Source: DASWNP01 sp036399175 (GTDB taxonomy: Bacteria > Acidobacteriota > Blastocatellia > Pyrinomonadales > Pyrinomonadaceae). From it: 64,000 nucleotides of DNA. The notes below the pieces were generated by a model that saw nothing but the letters and a program-made list of their open reading frames with translations, ran no database searches and was not told the DNA's origin. Below are positions 18,184 to 26,309 of the stretch, piece after piece (the stretch's first letter is position 1; the number at the start of each line of letters is the position of its first letter). A program made the position numbers and the translations under genes. The stretch is from assembly GCA_036399175.1 (NCBI GenBank), contig DASWNP010000026.1, forward strand, positions 1 to 64,000, written 5' to 3'.

Positions 18184-21100
18184 ATGTCTCACCTATCCTC
18201 TCCATCCAAGAATAAGCGAAAGCTCTTCGTACCTGCTCTGCTAATCTGTGCGCTCCTGGCCTGCATCGCCTGGACAAGTGAAAACAGATCTCAAGCTAAG
18301 GTCGGAAACGCGCGAGCACCTTACGGCGCAGAGCCGACCGGAGCTACGCCCGCTCGCCGCAGCGCCGACATCCAGTCGGGCGCAGAAGCCGGAGGGAAAT
18401 TCTCCGGTCTCTGGAGAGATAAGACCGAAGCAGAACTTCCTCTCCAGACGAATTCCCAACAGAGACCGAAAGCTTACAGGGTGCTGGAGCTTAATCAATC
18501 CGAGATTACGCAGGCGCTGGCAGAAGCGCCTTTGGAATTCTCCGGCGAGGATACGCAGAAGAAGGTGGTCATCACCCTGCCGGGCGCCGATGGCCGTCTG
18601 TGGCGGTTTCAAATTCAGGAGTCGCCCGTGATGTCGAGCGCGTTGGCGGCGCGATTTCCCGAAATAAAGACCTATAGCGGACAGGGCATCGACGAGCCGA
18701 CAGCCACGATGCGCCTGAGCTGGACTCCGAAAGGTCTCAACGCCCTCGTCATCAGCGAGCGCCACTCGTTTATGGTCTCCCCTTACTCGGAGACGGATAA
18801 ACGCTATTACCTGAGCTTTTTCACGCACGATGTCGAAGGAGCGGCTTTTGAATGCCTGATGCCGGGCGGGGAAAAGGCAGCAGCATCCATCTCAAGTAAA
18901 TTTGAGACAGCTTCCCCCTACGCGAGCAGTGCCCTGACGCTCGCCAACGGCACGCTGCGAGAGTACAGGATGGCTTTCAGCGTCACGCAGCAATTTTACC
19001 AGCACTTCGGCGGCCCTTTTATTTCTCCGGCCAACGATGTCGGAGTAGTGGCTGCGATAACGGCTTACATCAATAACGTCAATGCGGTCTACGAACGCGA
19101 CATCGCTATCCGTTTCAAGTTTTACAGTTGGATAGCAGACAGATCCGGTTATTGTTACCCTTCGGCCAACTGTTTCCCGCCCGACCAGAATGTCGGGCAG
19201 ATGCTCCAACCCAATCAGTTTCTGTTGGACAACATACACCCCGGCGCGCCCAACTATGAGATTGGGGCGGCGCTCGGTTATTCCTTCGCTCCGTTGCCCG
19301 GTGGAGTTTCCTCTTTCGGCTCGGGCGGCAACGCCGGCATCGGCGGCGCATGCGAAAACGGATATAAGGGGCAGAGCGCAACGGTGCTGGTCGGAACGGC
19401 AGGCGATTACATGGGGTCGATGATATTAGCTCACGAATGGGGGCACATGTTCGGGGCAAGGCATACCTTCAGTTCCGCCTATTGCCCGCCGACGCAAATA
19501 GACCAAATCCAAAACAGAGTCGAGCCGGGCAGTGGGTCAACGATTATGTCCTACGCGCCGGTTTGCCCGCCCGAGAATTTGTTTACAGGAAATCCATCAT
19601 CCGGCCCGGATAATTACTTCCACATTAACAGTCTTCTGAAAATCAATAATCATAAGACTTTCTATCCCGCCTGCGGTCAATCAATCACGACGGGCAATGC
19701 GCCTCCGTCCATCACAAACGGCGGAAGCGCGGCCAACATTCCCGCCCTCACTCCCTTCACTTTAACCGCAGCCGCCAGCGACCCGAACGGCGATGCCCTG
19801 ACCTACGCCTGGGAAGAATGGGACGGAGGAGCGACTCTCTTCCGCTCCTACCGGCCTACGACCAGCCCTTCGAGGACATTTCCGAGCCTGACTTATATTC
19901 TCAACAATGGTAACGCGCCTCCGCTCTTCATCGGCGAGAATCTCACAGGAGAAGCATTGCCGGCGATTACTCGCCCGCTAAATTTCACGGTCACGGTAAG
20001 AGACAACCGGAGCGGGGGCGGCGGGACGACGGCGCGCGACACGCTTCTTCAGCTTAACGTCTATGGAGGGGCTGGCCCCTTTAAGGTTACTCAGCCCAAT
20101 ACCCAGACAACTCTATCCAGCCTCAGTCCGACGACTATCACCTGGAACGTCGCAGGCACTAACTTTTCTCCAATCAGTACAGCCAGTGTCCGCATTCTGT
20201 TGTCAACCGACGGCGGCAACACGTTTCCGACGGTGCTCGCCAACAGCACTCCGAACGACGGTTCCGAAGCGGTGACGCTGCCCAGCGTTCAGACATCGAC
20301 CGCCCGAATCAAAGTCGAAGCCGTCGGCAACATCTATTTCGATATTTCGGACGCGAACTTCAGTATCGCCAACACCACGACGAACCTCACCCCGTACCAG
20401 CCGAGCGGCTGGTCGGACAAGATAGTCGTGTCCAACAAAACGGGCACCAGCACGGATGACGGCACGCTGAGAGCCGCCGATACGCTTTACGTGGACTGGG
20501 CAGTTCTCAACAACGGCACCGCAGCCGTCGGCACAACCTTCTATACGAAGCTTTTCGTTGACGGGGTGGAGCGCTCCCTCTGGTTTAGTAATCCGCCTCT
20601 GAACCCAAACTTCTACAGCTTCATTCAGGACTACTCCATCGGAACTCTGAGCCCCGGCGTTCACACCGTCAGGATTGTGACCGACACCACCGGCGTCATC
20701 CCCGAAAGCAACGAAGCTGATAACGAGTACACAAAAACAATCACGGTGACTGCGGCGTCGAGCGTGCAGATGAGCAGCGCAAGCCTAAACGTGAGCGAGA
20801 GCAACGGTTCGGCGACTGTGACTGTGACTAGAAGCGGAGATGCTTCCGGTTCTGCTGCCATCGACTATGCGACGAATGAAGCGATGGGCGCGAGTAATTG
20901 CAATACCGTCAACGGCGTGGCTTCTTCGCGCTGCGACTACGTGACCTCCATCGGAACGCTCAGTTTCGCGCCTCTCGAAACTTCCAAAACCATCACCATT
21001 CCCCTCATCGACGATTCTTATGCTGAGGGTAACGAGAGCCTGACGGTTACTCTCAGCAATCCTTTGGGGACGACTCTGGGCTCGCCGCTCGCCACCGTCG

Positions 21101-21909
21101 TTAACATCCTCGATAACGAATCCGTCAACGGAGCCAATCCGATAGATCAGGCCGGATTTTTTGTTCGCCAGCATTACACTGATTTTCTGAACCGTAATGC
21201 TGATGCCAGTGGCCTCGCGTTCTGGACTAATCAGATTAACTCCTGCGGCTCTAACCAGTCGTGCATAGAAGTCAAGCGCATCAACGTCTCAGCCGCCTTC
21301 TTCCTCTCTCCGGAGTTTCAGGATACAGGCTTCTTCGTCATCCGCACGCATCGCGCTGCTTTCGGCGGCAGGTCTCACAGCTCGGCTTCACGCATCAACT
21401 ACAGGCAGTTCATACGCGACGCGCGTCAGGTCGGCGAAGGCGTCGTCGATGGTCAGCCGGACTACACGCAGAAGCTCGCCGCCAACAAGCGCGCATACGC
21501 CGAGCAGTTGGTTAGCAGCCTGGAATTCATCGTGCGCTACCCACTCACACAGGCGGCAGCCGCATACGTCGATGCGCTGTATGCTTCAGCGGGCGTATCG
21601 CCGACGCCGACGGAGCGACAGGATGCCATTAACGCCTTCGGTCAGGGAGGACTGGCCGGACGCGCGGCTGCGCTCGTGAAGGTGTCAGACTCGGGCAGCT
21701 TGAGAGATGCGGAATATCGTGGAGCCTTCGTGCTGATGGAATACTTCGGCTACATGAGAAGAAATCCGACCGACCCGCCCGATGCCGACGATTCCGGCTA
21801 TCAGTTCTGGCTACAGAAACTCAACAACCACAATGGCAATTACATAAGCGCGGAGATGGTGAAAGCCTTTATCACCGCAGGCGAGTACAGACAGCGTTTC
21901 GGGCCTTGA
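18184..21909 (+). CDS. Large secreted metzincin-type zinc protease with CARDB, Calx-beta and DUF4214 regions
   Basis: A 1241-residue exported protein. After a signal peptide (ALLICALLACIAWTSE) and pro-region, the catalytic domain holds HEWGHMFGARHTF (near residue 416), the HExxHxxGxxH motif of metzincins. It is followed by SGSTIMSYAPVCPP, the Met-turn. Zinc ligands and catalytic Glu are intact. C-terminal modules follow: Ig-like domains, a CARDB-like domain (TLYVDWAVLNNGTAAVGTTF), a Calx-beta repeat (SLNVSESNGSATVTVTRSGD), and from about residue 990 a DUF4214 region (HYTDFLNRNADASGLAFWTNQI) with a second related unit. Such tails usually bind surfaces or polymers. The gene is monocistronic with a strong AGGAGGT 5 bases before the ATG. 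An active extracellular protease is likely. Confidence 0.88.
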   Translation: MSHLSSPSKNKRKLFVPALLICALLACIAWTSENRSQAKVGNARAPYGAEPTGATPARRSADIQSGAEAGGKFSGLWRDKTEAELPLQTNSQQRPKAYRVLELNQSEITQALAEAPLEFSGEDTQKKVVITLPGADGRLWRFQIQESPVMSSALAARFPEIKTYSGQGIDEPTATMRLSWTPKGLNALVISERHSFMVSPYSETDKRYYLSFFTHDVEGAAFECLMPGGEKAAASISSKFETASPYASSALTLANGTLREYRMAFSVTQQFYQHFGGPFISPANDVGVVAAITAYINNVNAVYERDIAIRFKFYSWIADRSGYCYPSANCFPPDQNVGQMLQPNQFLLDNIHPGAPNYEIGAALGYSFAPLPGGVSSFGSGGNAGIGGACENGYKGQSATVLVGTAGDYMGSMILAHEWGHMFGARHTFSSAYCPPTQIDQIQNRVEPGSGSTIMSYAPVCPPENLFTGNPSSGPDNYFHINSLLKINNHKTFYPACGQSITTGNAPPSITNGGSAANIPALTPFTLTAAASDPNGDALTYAWEEWDGGATLFRSYRPTTSPSRTFPSLTYILNNGNAPPLFIGENLTGEALPAITRPLNFTVTVRDNRSGGGGTTARDTLLQLNVYGGAGPFKVTQPNTQTTLSSLSPTTITWNVAGTNFSPISTASVRILLSTDGGNTFPTVLANSTPNDGSEAVTLPSVQTSTARIKVEAVGNIYFDISDANFSIANTTTNLTPYQPSGWSDKIVVSNKTGTSTDDGTLRAADTLYVDWAVLNNGTAAVGTTFYTKLFVDGVERSLWFSNPPLNPNFYSFIQDYSIGTLSPGVHTVRIVTDTTGVIPESNEADNEYTKTITVTAASSVQMSSASLNVSESNGSATVTVTRSGDASGSAAIDYATNEAMGASNCNTVNGVASSRCDYVTSIGTLSFAPLETSKTITIPLIDDSYAEGNESLTVTLSNPLGTTLGSPLATVVNILDNESVNGANPIDQAGFFVRQHYTDFLNRNADASGLAFWTNQINSCGSNQSCIEVKRINVSAAFFLSPEFQDTGFFVIRTHRAAFGGRSHSSASRINYRQFIRDARQVGEGVVDGQPDYTQKLAANKRAYAEQLVSSLEFIVRYPLTQAAAAYVDALYASAGVSPTPTERQDAINAFGQGGLAGRAAALVKVSDSGSLRDAEYRGAFVLMEYFGYMRRNPTDPPDADDSGYQFWLQKLNNHNGNYISAEMVKAFITAGEYRQRFGP

Positions 21910-21973
21910 GAGAGACTTCCGCTCAATACTTCAAGCGCCGGCTCGGCTGTTGAGTGAGCGAAAGCACTGCGCG

Positions 21974-22001
21974 GCTCGCTGGCGACTCGTCGCCAGCGAG
22001 C
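21974..22001. terminator. Hairpin between convergent genes
   Basis: A perfect 13-bp stem (21974-21986 with 21989-22001) and a 2-base loop lie exactly between the stop codons of the metalloprotease and SDR genes. No good T-run follows on either strand, so termination is plausible rather than shown. Confidence 0.55.
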
Positions 22002-22002
22002 T

Positions 22003-22776
22003 TCAGCGCGCGCAGGTCTCGGCGCGGCCTCCGTCAATCGAGTAGGTCGCGCCGGTAATCCACGCGGCGCGCTCGGAGGCGAGAAAGAGAATCAGCTCGG
22101 CCACCTCGCTCGCTTCGCCGACGCGCCCCAGAGGGTGCGTCTTCTTCGAGTGTTCGAGAAAGGCCGCGTAAGCCTCCTCGCCCATGCCGCCGCGACGATG
22201 CACCTCTGTTCGCACGACGCCGGGGTTGACGGCGTTGACCCTCACGCCCTTCGACGCCAGCTCAAGCGCCGCGCAGCGCGTCAACTGGTCGAGCCCCGCT
22301 TTCGACACGCAATAAGCCAGCACGCCCGGAAAGGCGCGCAAGCCCGTCACGCTTGAGACGTTGACTATATTGCCGCGCGTCGCTTCCAGATGCGGGACGG
22401 CCATCTGCATCAACTGAAAGACGGCTCTTAGGTTGACGTTCAGCATCTCGTCCCACGCTTCCAAAGTCGTCGTCTCAATCGTGCCGTTGCTCAGGATGCC
22501 GGCGGCGTTGACGAGCACGTCGAGCCTCGAAAATCTCCCGACCGCCTCCGCGACGGCTCTTTCAGCATCGACCTTAACCGTCACGTCAGCGCCGATTTCC
22601 ATTGCCTCCCCCTCGCGCGCTTCGATTTCCGAGGCGACTTCACCAAGCGCCTCCCTGTTTCGCCCGACGAGCGCCACACGCGCCCCGGCTTCGGCGAACC
22701 GCATCGCCGTCGCGCGCCCGATGCCCGAAGTCGCGCCCGTCACGAGCGCCACACGTCCCTCCAGTTCTCTCTCCAT
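22003..22776 (-). CDS. Short-chain dehydrogenase/reductase (FabG-like)
   Basis: A 257-residue classical SDR. VALVTGATSGIGRATAMRF is the TGxxxGxG cofactor loop; NAAG, the catalytic Ser in VNVSSVTGLR, and YCVSKAG (YxxxK) complete the active site. The C-terminal SIDGGRAE matches the usual end of the family. It probably reduces a ketone or oxidises an alcohol with NAD(P)H in the cytosol. I start at the ATG at 22776, which has a good Shine-Dalgarno sequence (GGGGTGAG); the frame extends to 22860 but without family similarity. No pathway neighbours are present, so the substrate is open. Confidence 0.9.
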   Translation of the reverse strand: MERELEGRVALVTGATSGIGRATAMRFAEAGARVALVGRNREALGEVASEIEAREGEAMEIGADVTVKVDAERAVAEAVGRFSRLDVLVNAAGILSNGTIETTTLEAWDEMLNVNLRAVFQLMQMAVPHLEATRGNIVNVSSVTGLRAFPGVLAYCVSKAGLDQLTRCAALELASKGVRVNAVNPGVVRTEVHRRGGMGEEAYAAFLEHSKKTHPLGRVGEASEVAELILFLASERAAWITGATYSIDGGRAETCAR

Positions 22777-22917
22777 CTCACCCCCTGTCAACGGTTTCGG
22801 CTTCGCATTTCTCGCCCTGCTAATGCCCAGATTAATCAGCGCCGCGCGAGCAGCCTTCAAGATACGCTCGAAGAAGAATGATGGGAATCAAGCTGCTGTC
22901 GCGTCCGGTTGAATAAG

Positions 22918-22947
22918 TTGTTAGTCCGTCAGTAGGCTATCTACAAT
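22918..22947 (+). promoter_or_regulatory. Probable promoter of the RelA/SpoT gene pair
   Basis: A -35 TTGTTA at 22918 (4 of 6), an 18-base spacer and a -10 TACAAT at 22942 (5 of 6) lie 38 bases before the ATG at 22986. The surrounding sequence is AT-richer than the neighbourhood. Confidence 0.4.
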
Positions 22948-22985
22948 ACACTACGAGGTGCTAAAATACTGACTGTAACTTGCTT

Positions 22986-23732
22986 ATGACAGGAGAAATC
23001 TCCAAAACACAAGTTGACCGATTAGGCGACCGTCTCAGGAAAGGTAATATCAGCGACGACGATTTGCGACTTCTTGATATGTATCGCCGTTCGTTCTCTG
23101 AGGCGTATGAGATTGTAGTTAGAGCTATCCGTCAGGAATTGTCGCTTGAGCCAACTGGAAGACCCGCAAAGTCAACCACGTCTATATCTGATAAGCTGCG
23201 CAGAGAGAGCATTCGCTTAACCCAAATTCAGGATATTGCAGGCTGTAGATTAATCGTCGCAGACATCGCTAATCAAGAGCTAGTAGTTCAGTCTCTCAAG
23301 AATCTCTTTGAAGATGTTACTGTAATTGACCGCCGAGAGCAGCCTAGTCATGGTTATCGAGCCGTCCATGTAGTAGTGCGCTCTCGCGGCAAGTCGATTG
23401 AGATACAAGTTCGCACTCAATTGCAGCACCTCTGGGCTGAGCTTTCAGAAAAACTGTCGGATGTCATAGACCCGGCGATTAAATATGGCGGAGGTGGTGA
23501 AACCGTCCGAGAAATTCTTGTAGATACTTCTAGTACCGTTGCATCCGAGGAATCGGCTGAAACACAATTGGTGAATCTGACACAACAAGGTGATTTCACT
23601 GATGATGATGAACAGATAATAGGGCTTCGGGAACGCCTCGCGGCAGTTAGGAAAGATTTATTCAAGAATTTACGCGAAACTATCGCCGTCGTAGAGGAAC
23701 TAAAAGGAGAAGACGATGCTCTTTCTGATTGA
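22986..23732 (+). CDS. Small RelA/SpoT-domain nucleotide pyrophosphokinase
   Basis: A 248-residue protein with only the synthetase domain of RelA/SpoT enzymes. GRPAKSTTSISDKLRRE is the ATP-binding R-x-K/S-I block, IQDIAGCRLIVADI the conserved strand, and HGYRAVHVVV carries the Tyr/His G-loop. IEIQVRTQLQHLWAELSEKL is the catalytic Glu/Gln-x-R-T segment. No HD hydrolase, TGS or ACT domain is present. The family transfers pyrophosphate from ATP to GDP/GTP, or in toxic members to other nucleotides or tRNA. The C-terminal 80 residues are acidic and helical. The start ATG at 22986 follows an in-frame TTG at 22980. The DNA is clearly AT-richer than its neighbours, and the next gene overlaps it by 17 bases. 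The layout resembles a toxin-antitoxin pair. Confidence 0.88.
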   Translation: MTGEISKTQVDRLGDRLRKGNISDDDLRLLDMYRRSFSEAYEIVVRAIRQELSLEPTGRPAKSTTSISDKLRRESIRLTQIQDIAGCRLIVADIANQELVVQSLKNLFEDVTVIDRREQPSHGYRAVHVVVRSRGKSIEIQVRTQLQHLWAELSEKLSDVIDPAIKYGGGGETVREILVDTSSTVASEESAETQLVNLTQQGDFTDDDEQIIGLRERLAAVRKDLFKNLRETIAVVEELKGEDDALSD

Positions 23733-23955
23733 GTATGATCGTCATCGTGGCCGAATAGTAAGCTTTAAAAGGTTTGAGGATTCAGACCAGCAAGAAGCTG
23801 AAAACTCACGGCTCGAAATGGAGCTTGAACTTAACCAGCGCGGAATATCGCGTGAGGTTGTCTTGCTGGAAGCAGATAGCGAAGAAGCTTTACGCCGTAC
23901 TCATCGGCGTTACTTTGAAGATTTAGCTGAGCTTCTAAGTGCGCCAGCGCATTAA
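23716..23955 (+). CDS. 79-residue partner of the RelA/SpoT gene, possible antitoxin
   Basis: The ATG at 23716 lies inside the end of the RelA/SpoT gene (17-base overlap) and is preceded by AGGAGA, so translation is coupled. The protein is small and highly charged: MLFLIEYDRHRGRIVSFKRF, then EAENSRLEMELELNQRG and REVVLLEADSEEALRRTHRRYF. It looks like a beta-hairpin followed by helices, with no signal peptide or DNA-binding motif. I do not know a named family. Position and size fit an antitoxin or regulator of the alarmone synthetase; this is inference from context only. Confidence 0.75.
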   Translation: MLFLIEYDRHRGRIVSFKRFEDSDQQEAENSRLEMELELNQRGISREVVLLEADSEEALRRTHRRYFEDLAELLSAPAH

Positions 23956-24006
23956 CAACGGATGTGCCGACAGTAAAACTGAATTACCGACTCCTGCTTT
24001 GCGCGA

Positions 24007-24052
24007 ATGAGACGCGGCTTAACTTGGGTTAAGTCGCGTCTCATCTTATAAT
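24007..24052. terminator. Strong hairpin overlapping a possible promoter
   Basis: A perfect 17-bp stem (24007-24023 with 24028-24044) and a 4-base loop follow the RelA/SpoT pair. No T-run follows; instead TATAAT occurs at 24047, a perfect -10 whose -35 (TTGGGT at 24024) would lie in the loop and right arm. It may separate the islet from mrp and also serve mrp. Confidence 0.5.
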
Positions 24053-24115
24053 GGTCGGTCACAAACTTGAAACGTAAGTTAACCTGTATATCAAGACTTT
24101 TAGTTAGGACTAATA

Positions 24116-25198
24116 ATGACTCAATTGACAGAGACGGACGTGCTGGGGGCGCTCAGGCAGATTAGAGACCCTGATTTGCACAAGGACATCGTGGCGCTCG
24201 GCTTTATCAGGGATTTGAAGATTGAGGGCGGCGAGGTGTCGTTTCGCATCGTGCTGACGACTCCGGCCTGTCCGGTCAGGGAAGAGATGCAGACGCAGGC
24301 TCTCGCGCTGGTGGGCGCGCTCGAAGGCGTCAGCCGTGTGAATGTCACGATGGACGCGGAGGTGCCGAAAGGTCGTGGGCTTGGCGAGAAGGTGACTGTG
24401 CCGGGCGTGCGCAACATCATCGCCGTCTCTTCGGGCAAGGGCGGCGTGGGGAAATCGACGGTGGCGGTCAACCTCGCGGTCAGTCTTGCGCGCGAGGGGG
24501 CGAGGGTCGGCCTGATGGACGCCGACGTGTACGGGCCGAACGTGCCCCAGATGCTCGGCGCGGGCGAGATGCGACCGCAGGTCGATGTCAATAAGCTCGT
24601 GCCTGTCGAAGCGCACGGCGTCCGTCTGATGTCGATGGCGATTTTGAAGCCGGGCGACGAGCCGATGATTGTGCGCGGGCCGATACTGCATGGGCTCGTC
24701 CGACAGTTTTTGCAGGACGTGAAGTGGGGCGAGCTGGATTATCTCATCGTGGACATGCCGCCGGGCACGGGCGACGTGCAGTTGTCTCTGGCGCAGCTCG
24801 TGCCGGTGCAGGGGGCTGTCCTGGTGACGACGCCGCAGGAGGTCGCCGTCTCGGACGTGAGGCGCGCTCTGAGGATGTTCGAGACAGTCAGCGTGCCCAT
24901 TCTCGGCATCATAGAGAACATGAGCTACTTCGTCGCGCCGGAGACGGGCACGCGTTACAACATCTTCGGCGAAGGCGGCGGACGCAAGCTCGCAGAAACT
25001 TACGGCGTGCCCTTCCTCGGCGAAGTGCCGATTGGTCTGGACGTGCGCGAGGGCGGAGACAGTGGCACGCCCGTCGTGGTGAGCAACCCCGACTCGGCGC
25101 AGTCTCTGGCCTTCCGGCGCGTGGCCGAAGAAGTGGCGCGGCGCGTCTCGATTGAGGCCATGAAACCCGAGCTTGTGGTTTTGGGCAAGGCTCGTTAG
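24116..25198 (+). CDS. Mrp/NBP35 family Fe-S carrier P-loop ATPase
   Basis: A 360-residue cytosolic ATPase with an N-terminal MIP18-like domain (residues 1-85, LGALRQIRDPDLHKDIVALGFI with TPACPVREEM). The MinD-like P-loop domain follows: AVSSGKGGVGKSTVAVNLA at about residue 105, MDADVYGPNVPQML, YLIVDMPPGTGDVQLSL. The family binds and hands on 4Fe-4S clusters. The usual CxxC after ENMSYF is absent: the sequence reads ENMSYFVAPETGTRYNIFG. The nearby HesB/IscA and ferredoxin genes support a role in Fe-S assembly. It starts a same-strand trio separated by two heptamer palindromes. Confidence 0.92.
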   Translation: MTQLTETDVLGALRQIRDPDLHKDIVALGFIRDLKIEGGEVSFRIVLTTPACPVREEMQTQALALVGALEGVSRVNVTMDAEVPKGRGLGEKVTVPGVRNIIAVSSGKGGVGKSTVAVNLAVSLAREGARVGLMDADVYGPNVPQMLGAGEMRPQVDVNKLVPVEAHGVRLMSMAILKPGDEPMIVRGPILHGLVRQFLQDVKWGELDYLIVDMPPGTGDVQLSLAQLVPVQGAVLVTTPQEVAVSDVRRALRMFETVSVPILGIIENMSYFVAPETGTRYNIFGEGGGRKLAETYGVPFLGEVPIGLDVREGGDSGTPVVVSNPDSAQSLAFRRVAEEVARRVSIEAMKPELVVLGKAR

Positions 25199-25222
25199 TG
25201 TGATACAACAGATTTAGGAATT

Positions 25223-25307
25223 GAGCTTTCAGCAATCAGCACTCAGCTATCAGCCAAACCAAGAGCCAATTCTGGCTGAACGCTGACTGCTGATTGCTGA
25301 GAGCTTA
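25223..25307. repeat. Heptamer-unit palindrome (CAGCAAT family)
   Basis: Left arm 25223-25256 and right arm 25273-25307 are inverted copies with a few mismatches, built of CAGCAAT, CAGCACT and CAGCTAT units. The spacer carries AATTCTGGCTG, also found in the spacer of the sister element at 56903-56990. It lies between the same-strand mrp and HesB genes. Confidence 0.88.
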
Positions 25308-25348
25308 AAATCAAAAGATATTTTTCAGGAAGAAAGAGGGAAAAAAAG

Positions 25349-25705
25349 ATGGCTGCAACAACTATTCCGACCGTAGCGCTCAACGTGACGGAAGCGGCGG
25401 CGGGCGAGATTAGGAAATTTATGGAGAGCGAAGAGGGTCTGCCCGTAACGGCTGGCCTGCGCGTGAGGGTCGTGCCGGGCGGCTGTTCGGGCTTCCAGTA
25501 CAGCCTCAACATCGAAGAAGAATCGCGGCAGGGCGACCATGTGCTCGATTCAAACGGCGTGCGCCTCTTCGTCGATATGTTCAGCGCGCAGTATCTGAAC
25601 GGCGTCGAAATCGACTACGTCACGAACATGATGGGTTCGGGCTTCACCTTCAAGAACCCCAACGCGACGGGCGGCTGCGGCTGCGGCTCTTCCTTCACAG
25701 CCTAG
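25349..25705 (+). CDS. HesB/IscA/ErpA-type iron-sulfur cluster carrier
   Basis: A 118-residue A-type carrier. VTEAAAGEIRKFMESE opens the domain, VVPGGCSGFQYSLNIEEE contains the first conserved Cys, and GGCGCGSSF at the C-terminus has the CxC pair. These three Cys hold or pass 2Fe-2S or 4Fe-4S clusters to target proteins in the cytosol. Length and layout are standard. It is preceded by mrp and followed by a ferredoxin on the same strand, a plausible Fe-S module. Heptamer palindromes lie on both sides. Whether it corresponds to ErpA or IscA cannot be settled here. Confidence 0.93.
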   Translation: MAATTIPTVALNVTEAAAGEIRKFMESEEGLPVTAGLRVRVVPGGCSGFQYSLNIEEESRQGDHVLDSNGVRLFVDMFSAQYLNGVEIDYVTNMMGSGFTFKNPNATGGCGCGSSFTA

Positions 25706-25708
25706 TTT

Positions 25709-25792
25709 GAAACGATGAACGAGGAACGATGAACGCGGAATGAAAAGCTTTTGGTCTTTCATTCATCGTTCATCGTTCAGCGTTCATCATTC
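25709..25792. repeat. Heptamer-unit palindrome (GAACGAT family)
   Basis: Left arm 25709-25747 and right arm 25756-25792 are inverted, with 7-bp units GAACGAT, GAACGAG and GAACGCG. The spacer has AAGCTTTTGG. It starts 3 bases after the HesB stop and ends 25 bases before the ferredoxin start. Confidence 0.88.
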
Positions 25793-25816
25793 TCTTTTAG
25801 TGGGGGCGTAAGAACG

Positions 25817-26152
25817 ATGGCGAGGATAGAGGCGGAGACGGCGACGGGGACTCTGGCGTTTGACGCCGAGCGCGGGCGTAAGCTGGTGCTGGCGATTGAG
25901 GACGCGGGCGTTGACATCCTGCACCGTTGCGGCGGCATCGCCAAGTGCACGACGTGCAGGGTGGAGGTGCTGGCGGGCGACCCCGGAGAAATCGGAGAGC
26001 TTGAGCGTAACCGTCTGGCGGCGGAGACGGGGCTGGCGGAGAACGTCAGGCTGTCGTGCCAGGTGCGCATCAACGACGATTTGAAAGTGCGCGTCGTCAA
26101 CCAGTCGAGCGTCAAAGGCATCCCGCCGGGAAACCGCCCGTCGGAAGACTGA
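25817..26152 (+). CDS. 2Fe-2S ferredoxin
   Basis: A 111-residue plant-type ferredoxin. HRCGGIAKCTTCRVEVLAG gives the C-x5-C-x2-C loop, and LSCQVRIND supplies the fourth Cys. The preceding EDAGVDILHRC is the usual strand leading to the cluster. It carries single electrons in the cytosol, possibly for Fe-S assembly with the two genes before it. I start at the ATG at 25817 (MARIEAETATG) with GGGGGCG upstream; the earlier frame to 25751 only translates the palindrome. The C-terminal tail (VNQSSVKGIPPGNRPSED) is polar. Confidence 0.9.
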   Translation: MARIEAETATGTLAFDAERGRKLVLAIEDAGVDILHRCGGIAKCTTCRVEVLAGDPGEIGELERNRLAAETGLAENVRLSCQVRINDDLKVRVVNQSSVKGIPPGNRPSED

Positions 26153-26232
26153 AGAAGCGCCGGAACGAAAAGCGAGCGCGGGCGTTTCTGCAAACGAAGC
26201 GGTCGAAGTTAAAGCTGAAAATTCGGAAAAGC

Positions 26233-26267
26233 GAAGGGGCGTTGAAGATTAACTTCAACGCCCCTTC
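26233..26267. terminator. Hairpin terminator between ferredoxin and multicopper oxidase genes
   Basis: A perfect 15-bp stem (26233-26247 with 26253-26267) and a 5-base loop between convergent genes. On the minus strand it is followed shortly by TTTTCC, so it best fits termination of the giant oxidase transcript; it can fold on either strand. Confidence 0.65.
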
Positions 26268-26309
26268 GGCTTGTCGGGGTTGATGTTGGAGAGGGCGGTG
26301 CGTTCAGCG

